From Fluviicola sp. (lineage in GTDB: Bacteria; Bacteroidota; Bacteroidia; Flavobacteriales_D; Crocinitomicaceae), in assembly GCA_002734085.1 (NCBI GenBank), contig NVXV01000017.1:1-64000 (forward strand): a DNA stretch of 64,000 bases, written 5' to 3'. Position 1 is the first letter of the stretch, and every line of letters starts with the position of its first letter. A program made the translations under genes and the position numbers. The notes beneath the pieces are model-generated. The model was not told where the DNA came from. It was given only the letters and a program-made list of their open reading frames with translations, and searched no databases. Positions 16,783 to 24,922 of the stretch are shown piece after piece.

Positions 16783-18430
16783 GATATGTATTTATTTTTC
16801 ACTACTTTTTGTCATACTCTCCTGTGGTATGAGAAAATCTGTACGTCACCGACCTGATTTAGAAAGCTATAATAACACTCCTCCAGAAGTTAAAAAACAC
16901 CATGATAGTTTATTCACATCTGATGAAAACTACCTTTTAAAAAACAAATATGGTCAATGGGAACTCTATGTGGAAGGAGATCCGCTTGAGCGCGGGTTAG
17001 TCATTGGTGCTTTGGCGGATTCATTACTTTTGAAGCAGGAAAAAGTGTTTTTTGATAAAATCTCCGACATCGTTCCTTCCGAAAAAAAGCAAAAACGACT
17101 TAGAAAATTTATTCAATTCTATAATCGTAAGCTGTATTTGCATGTACCAGAAGAGTACAAAGCAGAAATATACGGCATGACCAGATATTCTTCTGAAGAG
17201 CACAATGATATTGCTCCCCCATACATCAGAGGTTTGTATTTACATGCTGCACATGATATTGGTCACGCTCTAGAAGACTTAATGATGGTTGGATGTACTT
17301 CCACGGCATTATGGGGTGATCAAACGGCAGATGGTGAACTATTAATTGGTCGTAATTTTGACTTTTACGCAGGAGATGAGTTCGCGGAAGAAAAGGTAGT
17401 TGCTTTTTTTAAACCAGATTCTGGAATCCCATTTATGTCTGTTACTTGGCCAGGTATGCTAGGTGTTGTTTCTGGAATGAACTACGAAGGGTTAACGATT
17501 ACAATGAATGCGGGTAAATCAAGTATTCCTTTGAAGGCGAAAAAACCAATTTCTATATTAGCTAGAGAGATTTTGCAATATGCTTCTAACATTGAAGAGG
17601 CGATTGAAATCGCAAAGGGAAGCGAAGTTTTTGTTTCTGAATCTTTAATGATTGGAAGCGCAAAAGATGGGAAAGCAGTATTAATTGAAATCTCTCCAGA
17701 TGAAATGGGGGTTTTCGAAGTGAGCAACACGCGACTCGTTTGTTCAAATCACTTCCAAAGTCAACCTTATGCAGATGATAAAAGAAACATCAAACACATT
17801 AACGAAAGTCATTCACAATTTAGATACAATAGAATGACTGAACTATTAAACGATACTACTAAATTTACACCAATTTCTCTTGCAAAAATTTTAAGAGATA
17901 AAAAAGGACTAGACGACGATTCAATTGGATATGGTAACGAGAAAGCATTGAATCAAATGCTCGCACATCACGCTGTGATTTTTAAACCAGAACAATTAAA
18001 GGTTTGGGTTTCTTCAAGTCCTTATCAACTTGGTGAATTTACAGCTTATGACCTAAACGAAATTTTTGGTGAGAAAAAAACGGAGTACGAATCACATTTG
18101 ATAGATTCTCTAACAATTCCTGAAGATGATTTTCTGCATACAAAGGCGTATGAGAATTACGAAAAATACCGTGTTGTAGATAGAATAATTGACAAAGCGA
18201 TTGAAAGTGAAGATGAGAATTTTGATTTGGGTCAACTGGAAGCGTACAGGGAACTCAACCCAAATCATTGGGTGGTTCACTATAAGTCGGGATTACTCTA
18301 TTACAGGGCAGAAAAATATAGTGAAGCAAAATCTGCCTTTGAAAGGGCACTTCAAAAAGAAATTACTACTTTAACGGACTGTTCTAAAGTTCAAGAAGCC
18401 CTAGAAAAGACAAACAAAAAGTTAAAATGA
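16766..18430 (+). CDS. Lipoprotein of the C45 / acyl-CoA:6-APA acyltransferase-like family
   Basis: The 554-residue protein starts with a lipoprotein signal peptide (lipobox ILSC, Cys20). The Ntn-hydrolase core runs from about residue 65 to 430. Its candidate nucleophile is C177 in VGCTSTALWG, followed by ELLIGRNFDF and GMNYEGLTITMN, typical of the C45 family (penicillin acyltransferase relatives). The last 60 residues look like one TPR unit (LYYRAEKYSEAKSAFERAL). Relatives cleave or make amide and ester bonds by acyl transfer. Its place in a flexirubin operon makes it one candidate for joining or trimming the aryl polyene ester outside the cytoplasm. Confidence 0.82.
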   Translation: MKKYSKICIYFSLLFVILSCGMRKSVRHRPDLESYNNTPPEVKKHHDSLFTSDENYLLKNKYGQWELYVEGDPLERGLVIGALADSLLLKQEKVFFDKISDIVPSEKKQKRLRKFIQFYNRKLYLHVPEEYKAEIYGMTRYSSEEHNDIAPPYIRGLYLHAAHDIGHALEDLMMVGCTSTALWGDQTADGELLIGRNFDFYAGDEFAEEKVVAFFKPDSGIPFMSVTWPGMLGVVSGMNYEGLTITMNAGKSSIPLKAKKPISILAREILQYASNIEEAIEIAKGSEVFVSESLMIGSAKDGKAVLIEISPDEMGVFEVSNTRLVCSNHFQSQPYADDKRNIKHINESHSQFRYNRMTELLNDTTKFTPISLAKILRDKKGLDDDSIGYGNEKALNQMLAHHAVIFKPEQLKVWVSSSPYQLGEFTAYDLNEIFGEKKTEYESHLIDSLTIPEDDFLHTKAYENYEKYRVVDRIIDKAIESEDENFDLGQLEAYRELNPNHWVVHYKSGLLYYRAEKYSEAKSAFERALQKEITTLTDCSKVQEALEKTNKKLK

Positions 18431-19713
18431 TTCCCGAGATAGAAAAAAGTAGTCCTGAGAATATCATTCAGTTTCAAGAAAAGAAATTGGCTGAACAATT
18501 GGTCTATCTAAAAGAGAATTCAATTTATTATCAGCGACTTTTTGATAAACACAACATCGATATTTCGACAATGAAGACGCTTCAAGATCTCGAACAAATT
18601 CCTGTCACTGATAAGTCTGATTTACAAGCTGAAAATGATGCTTTTTTCTGTGTTCCTAAAGAGCAAATCATCGACTTTGCAAGTACCTCTGGAACAATGG
18701 GGAAACCAGTTAGTTTTGGTCTCACAGATAAAGACTTGGATCGTTTGGCATATAACGAAGCGATCTCATTTGCTTGTGCTGGAATATCTAAAAATGATGT
18801 CGTTCAACTCATGACAACCATGGATAGAAAGTTCATGGCAGGTTTGGCGTATTTTTTAGGTCTGAGAAAGCTAGGAGCTGGTGTAATTAGAACGGGAGCT
18901 GGAATCCCTGAATTGCAATGGGACTCCATTTTAAGTAATAAACCAACCTTTTTAATTACGGTTCCTTCGTTTTTAATAAAGATGATCGAATACGCAGAAC
19001 AAAAAGGAATTGATATCAATAAAACGAGTGTAAAGACAGCGATTTGTATCGGTGAACCTTTACGAAAGCAAGACTTTTCTCCATCTGAACTTTCGAGAAG
19101 AATTAATGAAAAGTGGGGTATTAAACTCATATCAACTTACGCTTCTACAGAAATGAGTACTGCATTTACGGAGTGTGAATTTCAAAATGGTGGTCACGAG
19201 CACCCCGAGCTTATTATTACCGAAGTACTTGATGAAAACAATAAACCCGTTCAGGAAGGTGAAGTAGGTGAAATAACTGTAACAACATTAGGCATTGAAG
19301 CTGTTCCTCTTTTACGATTTAAAACAGGAGATTTAGCTCGGCTTTACAACGAGCCTTGTAAGTGTGGGAGAACAACCAAACGCGTAGGTCCAGTTCTAGG
19401 TAGGACGCAACAAATGATCAAGTACAAGGGGACAACTGTTTATCCGCCAGCGATGCACGATGTACTTAATTCTTTTGAAAACATTTCTGGACACGTGATT
19501 GAAGTGGAAAAAAATCAAATTGGAACAGACGATATTATTGTAAAAATTGTCAGTGAAGATCAATCCAATGAATTTGTTGACAACATCAAGAATCATTTTA
19601 GAGCCAAATTGAGAGTTACTCCAACAATAGAATTCATTAGCGTGCAAGAGCTCAATAAAATATCTTTCCCACCGAATAGTAGAAAGCCTAAAAACGTAAT
19701 CGATAAGAGATAG
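18427..19713 (+). CDS. Adenylate-forming enzyme, phenylacetate-CoA-ligase-like
   Basis: The 428-residue protein shows the ANL-family phosphate loop STSGTMGKPV (about residues 90-99), the STE motif in TYASTEMST and the hinge region RFKTGDLARL. A Cys-rich CKCGR stretch, common in PaaK-like ligases, follows. It overlaps the C45 gene by 4 nt and ends the rightward unit. In this context it most likely activates 4-hydroxycinnamate, made by the ammonia-lyase, for loading on an ACP. It is probably not the PaaK of the paa locus 30 kb away. ACP ligase versus CoA ligase activity cannot be told from sequence. Confidence 0.86.
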   Translation: MIPEIEKSSPENIIQFQEKKLAEQLVYLKENSIYYQRLFDKHNIDISTMKTLQDLEQIPVTDKSDLQAENDAFFCVPKEQIIDFASTSGTMGKPVSFGLTDKDLDRLAYNEAISFACAGISKNDVVQLMTTMDRKFMAGLAYFLGLRKLGAGVIRTGAGIPELQWDSILSNKPTFLITVPSFLIKMIEYAEQKGIDINKTSVKTAICIGEPLRKQDFSPSELSRRINEKWGIKLISTYASTEMSTAFTECEFQNGGHEHPELIITEVLDENNKPVQEGEVGEITVTTLGIEAVPLLRFKTGDLARLYNEPCKCGRTTKRVGPVLGRTQQMIKYKGTTVYPPAMHDVLNSFENISGHVIEVEKNQIGTDDIIVKIVSEDQSNEFVDNIKNHFRAKLRVTPTIEFISVQELNKISFPPNSRKPKNVIDKR

Positions 19714-19719
19714 CTTTAA

Positions 19720-19790
19720 CCGCAAAGGACGCTAAGAAGGCGCCAAAGCGCGCAAAAAAACTTAGCGAACTTTGCGCCTCCTCTGCGGAT
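19720..19790. repeat. Imperfect palindromic intergenic element
   Basis: The 86-bp gap between two convergent genes holds nested inverted segments: ccgcaaag (19720-19727) against ctctgcgg (19782-19789), gctaag (19731-19736) against cttagc (19761-19766), and ggcgccaaag against ctttgcgcc. It is GC-richer than its surroundings. It could be a bidirectional terminator, and it resembles a mobile-type intergenic repeat (genes, cgcaaag words) that I have seen in many bacterial genomes. Confidence 0.55.
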
Positions 19791-19799
19791 AACCCCACA

Positions 19800-20423
19800 C
19801 TACTCCCGCAAATAATACTTCATCTCAAAAGGAATCTCATTCGACTTAAAATGAATCGAATCAGCAATATCAGAAGTAGAAAAATATTCTATTTCAACTT
19901 TTTCCTTGAGTCGAGATACCTGTTTTACTTGTTGAATTGTACCAGATGAATTTTCATGAAGCTTCACTCTTTTAGATTGAAATTTCGAAGTGTAAATATT
20001 TTCTCCTTCCTTTTTGTAAATGGCCTCAACTTGATATTCAGAATTCACCAGCAATTCGAAGTATTTTTTGAGCTTTTTTACGATGATCTTTTTGTTTAAA
20101 TCTTCAAGAATGTAATTTACTTCAACTTCACCATTTTCAATTTTAAAATCCATTAACGTATTTCCAAAATCAGAAAGAAGTGCTACTCTTTTTTGAGTTT
20201 CACTTATTTTTTTTACAACTAAAATACCATTTAGTGAATTTCCGTAAGCCTCGATTTTACCAGAATAGAGATACTCAAAACCTGTTTCATTAAAGTAGGG
20301 GAGAACCAATGTTTTTTCGACATCCTTAGATACAAGTTCGCCATCTATTTGGTAGCTCTTGCAGGCAAAAAGACTCAGTAATGATAAACTAATGACTAAA
20401 TACGCTCTTGTCAATTGGAACAT
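19800..20423 (-). CDS. Lipoprotein of unknown function in the pigment operon
   Basis: A 207-residue protein with a lipoprotein signal peptide (lipobox LFAC, Cys21). The mature part has alternating hydrophobic strands and looks like a beta-rich outer-membrane lipoprotein. Aryl polyene clusters usually pair a LolA-like carrier with a lipoprotein, and here the gene overlaps the LolA-like gene by 35 nt, so a LolA/LolB-like acceptor or a DUF3261-type analogue is possible. It is the last gene of the long leftward unit. Confidence 0.8.
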   Translation of the reverse strand: MFQLTRAYLVISLSLLSLFACKSYQIDGELVSKDVEKTLVLPYFNETGFEYLYSGKIEAYGNSLNGILVVKKISETQKRVALLSDFGNTLMDFKIENGEVEVNYILEDLNKKIIVKKLKKYFELLVNSEYQVEAIYKKEGENIYTSKFQSKRVKLHENSSGTIQQVKQVSRLKEKVEIEYFSTSDIADSIHFKSNEIPFEMKYYLRE

Positions 20424-21012
20424 TTAGTTGTTTATTTTTAAAGGTGATAAGTGTATAATCTCCTGATGGCTCTATCAATTTGACTTGAGAAACTGTTGAG
20501 TCGTTTTTTGGGAAAGTCAATACCACTTTACTGATGTATTTTGTCATCGCCTTATTTTTTGGCGTTAGTTTAACTAAAATATTATCGCCTTTTTTGAAGT
20601 AACGAATATCAAATTCATCGTCATCAAAAAGATCTCCTTTCACACTACCAGAAATGAGTTTACTTATTTTTTGAAACATTTTTTGATCACCATCCACCGT
20701 GCTTTTTTTACCATTGTCATCAATATAAATCTTTTCATTTTTAAAGATGATGCTGTATTTATTTGGCTCGGTATATTGCCATCTTAACATGCCTTCTGCG
20801 CTCAGGTACATTTTTCCTTTTGATTCAATGTCGTTGGTTAAAAACTCCATGTGTTTGTTCTGAACAAAGTCTGTTTTAATTGATTTTAGATCTTTCGTAC
20901 CTTTTTCAACCATTGCTCTAAACTTAGTAGCTTCGCTGCTTGATAGCTCAGTTTCTTGCGAAAATGCAATGAATTGAAAAGAGATAATAAGTATCGTAAT
21001 ATATTTCATCAT
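20389..21012 (-). CDS. LolA-like outer-membrane lipoprotein carrier
   Basis: The 207-residue protein has a signal peptide (cleavage after AFSQ, near residue 19). The LolA pattern follows: SIKTDFVQNKH, GKMYLSAEGMLRWQYTEP, then an IIFKNEKIYI strand. LolA proteins ferry lipoproteins across the periplasm; paralogues in aryl polyene clusters are thought to carry the lipid-like pigment. Here it is embedded between the deacetylase and the lipoprotein gene, both overlapping it, which favours a pathway-specific copy over the housekeeping LolA. Confidence 0.88.
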   Translation of the reverse strand: MMKYITILIISFQFIAFSQETELSSSEATKFRAMVEKGTKDLKSIKTDFVQNKHMEFLTNDIESKGKMYLSAEGMLRWQYTEPNKYSIIFKNEKIYIDDNGKKSTVDGDQKMFQKISKLISGSVKGDLFDDDEFDIRYFKKGDNILVKLTPKNKAMTKYISKVVLTFPKNDSTVSQVKLIEPSGDYTLITFKNKQLNVPIDKSVFSH

Positions 21013-21773
21013 GTCGTTTCTTTTAAAAGTCCTTCAACCGTTACGCTACGGTAGTTGTTTGAATCCAGGTAAATCAACAATCGTTCCAATACTTTTACTG
21101 ACCTTTCTGATGTATCATGTAGCAAAATAATACTTCCAGGGTGAATTTGACGTATGATTCGATTGTATATTTTAGATTCATCGTGAATTAAGGTGTCTAA
21201 GGAGCGAACATTCCAACCTATAACTTTGTGTTTCGTTTTATTCAAAGCTCTAGCAATTCTGGGGTTTGTGACGCCGAAAGGGGGTCTGAAATAGGCTGGT
21301 TTCACACCACTATATTTTTCAATTGCTTCATCCGTTTTTTCAATTTCAGCTTTCACTGTTTTTGTCCAGGAAAATCCAATATCCTTCGAATGAGAGTACG
21401 TGTGATTACCAACTAGGTGCCCCTTTTCAATAATTAACTTCAATAATTCTGGTTCTTGTGCTACGTTTTTACCTACACAGAAAAACGATGCCTTAGCGTT
21501 GTATTTTTCCAAAAGGTCTAACACTTCTTTAGTGTATGAAGAAGGTCCGTCATCAAAAGTAATGGCAACCACTTTTTTGTTTGTTTTAACTTTAGTTAAT
21601 GCTTTTAAGTGATAGTTGGTTTGAATGAAAAAAGAACCATACAGAATAAGTAAGAACCATGCTACAAACCCCCAAATGAAATAGGAAAGTGACCAGCCAA
21701 GATTTAGATAACCAAAAACATAGATCAACGTGAAAAGTCCAAAGACAATATAGCCTAATTGATGCTTAGACAT
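21009..21773 (-). CDS. Polysaccharide deacetylase (NodB-fold), membrane-anchored
   Basis: A 254-residue protein with two N-terminal hydrophobic helices (about residues 8-26 and 29-50), then a NodB domain. Motif 1 is TFDDGP (D74, D75), motif 2 is HTYSH (H124, H128), and further motifs are RPPFG and LLHDT. These bind the metal and carry out de-N-acetylation of sugars. The active site would face the periplasm. Its substrate in a pigment operon is unknown; it might act together with the glycosyltransferase at 10433-11602. It overlaps its neighbours by 4 and 8 nt. Confidence 0.9.
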   Translation of the reverse strand: MSKHQLGYIVFGLFTLIYVFGYLNLGWSLSYFIWGFVAWFLLILYGSFFIQTNYHLKALTKVKTNKKVVAITFDDGPSSYTKEVLDLLEKYNAKASFFCVGKNVAQEPELLKLIIEKGHLVGNHTYSHSKDIGFSWTKTVKAEIEKTDEAIEKYSGVKPAYFRPPFGVTNPRIARALNKTKHKVIGWNVRSLDTLIHDESKIYNRIIRQIHPGSIILLHDTSERSVKVLERLLIYLDSNNYRSVTVEGLLKETT

Positions 21774-22833
21774 TTTTCAATAAAATTAAACTATGATCCT
21801 TTCCGCGATATTGATTGTAGATAAGCAGGTTTTTGATTTCTCCTTTTGGATGTGAGACTTCATTTTTGAATAATGCACCAGGAATAGATTGACTTCTAAG
21901 AATATCACTTCCTAATGAAACGGCTATCGAAGAAGATGTCATGAATTCTCCAAACAAATGCTTGTAATACAAAATAGCAGCTTCTCCAAATAAAGGCTCC
22001 AACTGATCATAGTAACTATCAAATTCGATATCTCCATTGTTTCCAAAAAGTATAACATCTATATCAGATGCTATTAAATCATTTGAAGCTAGGAAATCGT
22101 TGACGAAAGTCTCTAAGCCTGAGTTTTCCAAATTGTTTACAAACTTGACATCTGCCAATTTACAATAAGAATTTGCAGTCTTTTCTTTATCCAAAACAAA
22201 AAACGCTGCTCCTTCACCTGAAATACTTCCTTTTGTACGTTTATTAATTATATCATAAGGTGCTTCATCGTCACTTTTCGTGTGCTTAATAAGCTTGTAA
22301 AGTTTGGAAGTATGGTCTGCTAATTCATCAATTCCTCCAACAAGAACGTTTTGACCATCTTGATTTTCTACTTGCATTAGACCATCGAGTAGAGCAGATT
22401 CAAATGATACGCCAGTGTTAACGTAAGTGAAATTATACGCTTTACACTTTAAACCCAGTGCTACTTGACCACCAACTGTATTGTGCGTAGATTGAATAAA
22501 CGAAGTAGGCGTTAAATATTCTTCATCGTGATTTATCAGGTTATTCAGAAACTTTTCAGAGTCCTGCATGCAACCCATTCCTGTACCAGTGATGATTGCT
22601 CCCGGCGATTCTATTCCAGCATCATTAATGGCCATAGTTGACGCTACAATTCCATTCTTTACACCGCTACTCATTCTTCGAACGGCAGCTGGGGAGATGT
22701 AATCTTTGTAATTTGGCTTAACAACCTTGAGAATGTTTTCTTCAGAATAGACAATAGGTTCAATCAAATAGTCCTTTTCAAAACTTTTCTGAGCCGAAAT
22801 ACATCCAATTCCATTTATGTAACAATTCTCCAT
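21766..22833 (-). CDS. Ketosynthase-like chain-length-factor-type subunit (catalytic triad lost)
   Basis: A 355-residue thiolase-fold protein of the ketosynthase family. The active-site Cys region reads YVNTGVSFES, with Gly141 where Cys is expected. The first His motif is FGNNGD (about 264-269), with Asn in place of His, and the second is FGEFMTSSS (Glu296 in place of His). All three catalytic residues are thus absent. It lies 12 nt after the intact ketosynthase gene 22846-24051. This matches the KS:CLF pairing of type II polyketide synthases and the aryl polyene system, where an inactive partner sets chain length. Confidence 0.85.
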   Translation of the reverse strand: MENCYINGIGCISAQKSFEKDYLIEPIVYSEENILKVVKPNYKDYISPAAVRRMSSGVKNGIVASTMAINDAGIESPGAIITGTGMGCMQDSEKFLNNLINHDEEYLTPTSFIQSTHNTVGGQVALGLKCKAYNFTYVNTGVSFESALLDGLMQVENQDGQNVLVGGIDELADHTSKLYKLIKHTKSDDEAPYDIINKRTKGSISGEGAAFFVLDKEKTANSYCKLADVKFVNNLENSGLETFVNDFLASNDLIASDIDVILFGNNGDIEFDSYYDQLEPLFGEAAILYYKHLFGEFMTSSSIAVSLGSDILRSQSIPGALFKNEVSHPKGEIKNLLIYNQYRGKDHSLILLKNV

Positions 22834-22845
22834 CAGTTCTACTAA

Positions 22846-24051
22846 TTAGTGACTTTTGGTAAAAATTAAACTAGAGCAATTCCCACCAAAACCAAATGAA
22901 TTTGAAAGGATAGTATTGACCTCCTTGTGCCCTAATTCAGCCACAGGAGTTAAATCAAACTCTTTCATTTTATCCTTAAAATTGAGGTTTGGAAATATCA
23001 ATCCTTCTCGTAGCGCAAAAATGCTAAATACAGCTTCTATTGATGCCGCAGCAGCCAATGTATGTCCTGTGAAGGGCTTTGTTGAACTGAATTCAGGAAC
23101 CTTTTCACTATCCTTGTAAATATTAATAATTGCTCTTCCTTCCGATAAGTCATTATTGGGTGTTGCTGTACCGTGAACATTAATATAGTCTATGTCTTTT
23201 GGAGTTAACTCAGCAACTTCAAAAGCCTTTTTCATCGCTAAAAATGCACCTTCTCCATCTTCTGAGGAAGCTGTTTGATGAAAAGCATCATTTGCATTTG
23301 CATAACCAGAAACAAAAGCAATCGGTTGCTTATTTCTCTTTTTATATGATTTTTCAGATTCTAACACCAAATATGCTGCGCCCTCACCTAGATTTAAACC
23401 TTTTCTGTTTTCGTCAAAGGGTGTGTTGTAGGTATCAGATAAAATCATCAACGTATTAAAACCGTTCATTGTGAACTTAGACAATGCATCTGTTCCTCCT
23501 ACAATAACTTTATCTAAGCGTCCGGAAGAAATCATTCTTGCGCCCAGCATAATTGCATTGGCAGCAGATGAGCAAGCGGTACTTATGGTGGTTACAAAAC
23601 CATTTAGGCCGATATAGTCACAAATATTGTGGGTGTTGTTGCCTGCATCGTGACTTTGGATATATCTTCTGTTTTCTGGATTATCAATGAAATCGTAAAA
23701 ATACCTTTCTGTCATATCCATTCCGCCAACGGTTGTAGCGTTTATGAAACCAATGTCAGAATCGGATTTTACGTCTATTCCAGCATTATTGATTGCCTCT
23801 AGTGCTGCAATCGTACCAATCATTGAAGTTCTTGACCAGCTATTTTTTTGAGGTAATTTGAGGATAGATTCCAGTTCTTGGTTGGTTTTTTTGATCTCAC
23901 CGACAAGAATTTTATCTTTTAGCTTTGTATCGATATGCTCGATTTTGCTAATACCATGACGACTATTCTTAAGTGAATTTAGGTTTTCCTCCAAATCCAT
24001 TCCGATGGAAGAGATAATACCCATGCCCGTTATGGCTACCCTATTACTCAT
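22846..24051 (-). CDS. Beta-ketoacyl-ACP synthase, KAS II type
   Basis: A 401-residue ketosynthase with complete triad: C160 in STACSSA, H293 in NVHGTATP, H330 in FTGHTLAAAASIE. It sits between an ACP gene (6-nt gap) and the triad-less ketosynthase-like gene (12-nt gap), so it is probably the catalytic half of a KS:CLF heterodimer that extends the aryl polyene chain. Compared with housekeeping FabF it is the same length; only the context gives the special role. Confidence 0.92.
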   Translation of the reverse strand: MSNRVAITGMGIISSIGMDLEENLNSLKNSRHGISKIEHIDTKLKDKILVGEIKKTNQELESILKLPQKNSWSRTSMIGTIAALEAINNAGIDVKSDSDIGFINATTVGGMDMTERYFYDFIDNPENRRYIQSHDAGNNTHNICDYIGLNGFVTTISTACSSAANAIMLGARMISSGRLDKVIVGGTDALSKFTMNGFNTLMILSDTYNTPFDENRKGLNLGEGAAYLVLESEKSYKKRNKQPIAFVSGYANANDAFHQTASSEDGEGAFLAMKKAFEVAELTPKDIDYINVHGTATPNNDLSEGRAIINIYKDSEKVPEFSSTKPFTGHTLAAAASIEAVFSIFALREGLIFPNLNFKDKMKEFDLTPVAELGHKEVNTILSNSFGFGGNCSSLIFTKSH

Positions 24052-24057
24052 TGAGTT

Positions 24058-24327
24058 TTATTTTGTTCTATTCTCCTCTATGAATTTTGCCATAGTCTCA
24101 ATAGATTCAAATATTTTTTTTCCTTCTTTTGGGTCAGTAAGCTTGATTCCGTAGTCTTTGTCCAACATAACAATTAGCTCTAAAGCGTCAATTGAATCTA
24201 ACCCAAGACCTTCACCAAATAAGTTGTCATTGTCGTTAATATCTTCAACAGATATATCCTCCAAATTCAATGAAGTAATAATCTTATTCTTAAGTTCTGT
24301 TTTTAATTCTCCCATATCGTTACTCAA
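24058..24327 (-). CDS. Acyl carrier protein
   Basis: An 89-residue carrier protein with the signature GLGLDSIDALEL; Ser45 takes the phosphopantetheine arm. It overlaps nothing essential: the stop is 6 nt from the ketosynthase gene, and its 5' end overlaps the short thiolase-fold gene by 8 nt. It is a pathway ACP for the KS:CLF pair downstream. It differs clearly from the ACP at 3353-3607, so the two may serve different stages, such as polyene and alkyl chains. Confidence 0.94.
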   Translation of the reverse strand: MSNDMGELKTELKNKIITSLNLEDISVEDINDNDNLFGEGLGLDSIDALELIVMLDKDYGIKLTDPKEGKKIFESIETMAKFIEENRTK

Positions 24328-24922
24328 TCAATGTTTTTAAATGTTCTTTTGAATGTTCCGTTTTGCCATTTGGCGAGACCTTGTACACAAAAGCGTTATA
24401 ATTGTCTTTATTCACCTCAACCCAGGCGCACAGTACGGAAGACGCTTTGTTTAAATGAATTAGACTATTGGCGTAATCAACCATGAATTCAGGGTTAAAG
24501 TCCTCAAAGATAAAAAAAGAATTTTCACTTCTCAATTTATATTTGATACTAATTTCTCCTAATGCAATGTTAGGGAGGGTGTAAACAAAGTTTGCGGGGC
24601 TCGGATAATAATCATCTTTATCTTCTATTGTACTTTGATGCTTTAGATCAACGTCAATACATGAAGATTTATTGGAAAGCAAAAGTGCCATATCATCTTC
24701 TATTGCACCTTCTGAGTTATCCAGTAATATTGAAGCAATAACAATGGACAGCTTACACAATGGATCCATCTTATAAAACTTTGGGTAATCAATTTCAAAA
24801 TGTTTGTAAACTGACTTTATAAAACCGTCAAAGTTTTTTTCTTCATTCGTAAAGAGTACCTTGTCATCAAGAATAACTTGACCATTACTTATTCTGCAAT
24901 AATGATGAATCCCGTTATTCAT
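24320..24922 (-). CDS. Short thiolase-fold (ketosynthase-related) protein
   Basis: About 200 residues. I choose the ATG at 24922, because the longer reading to 24967 begins with TTG and overlaps the upstream gene by 53 nt. A central segment, SPANFVYTLPNIALGEISIKY, resembles the region of ketosynthases around the active site, but with no Cys there. The protein is only half the usual length. It may be a degenerate ketosynthase that acts as a structural or priming partner. Similar short proteins are found in Bacteroidota pigment clusters. Function unknown. Confidence 0.72.
   Translation of the reverse strand: MNNGIHHYCRISNGQVILDDKVLFTNEEKNFDGFIKSVYKHFEIDYPKFYKMDPLCKLSIVIASILLDNSEGAIEDDMALLLSNKSSCIDVDLKHQSTIEDKDDYYPSPANFVYTLPNIALGEISIKYKLRSENSFFIFEDFNPEFMVDYANSLIHLNKASSVLCAWVEVNKDNYNAFVYKVSPNGKTEHSKEHLKTLIE

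Noticed and set aside
18427-19713. PaaK for the phenylacetate pathway
   Set aside because: The gene overlaps its pigment-operon neighbour and lies 30 kb from paaABCDE; activation of the aryl starter fits better.
20389-21012. Housekeeping LolA
   Set aside because: It is overlapped by pigment-cluster genes on both sides, so a pathway-specific copy is more likely, though this cannot be proved from the window.
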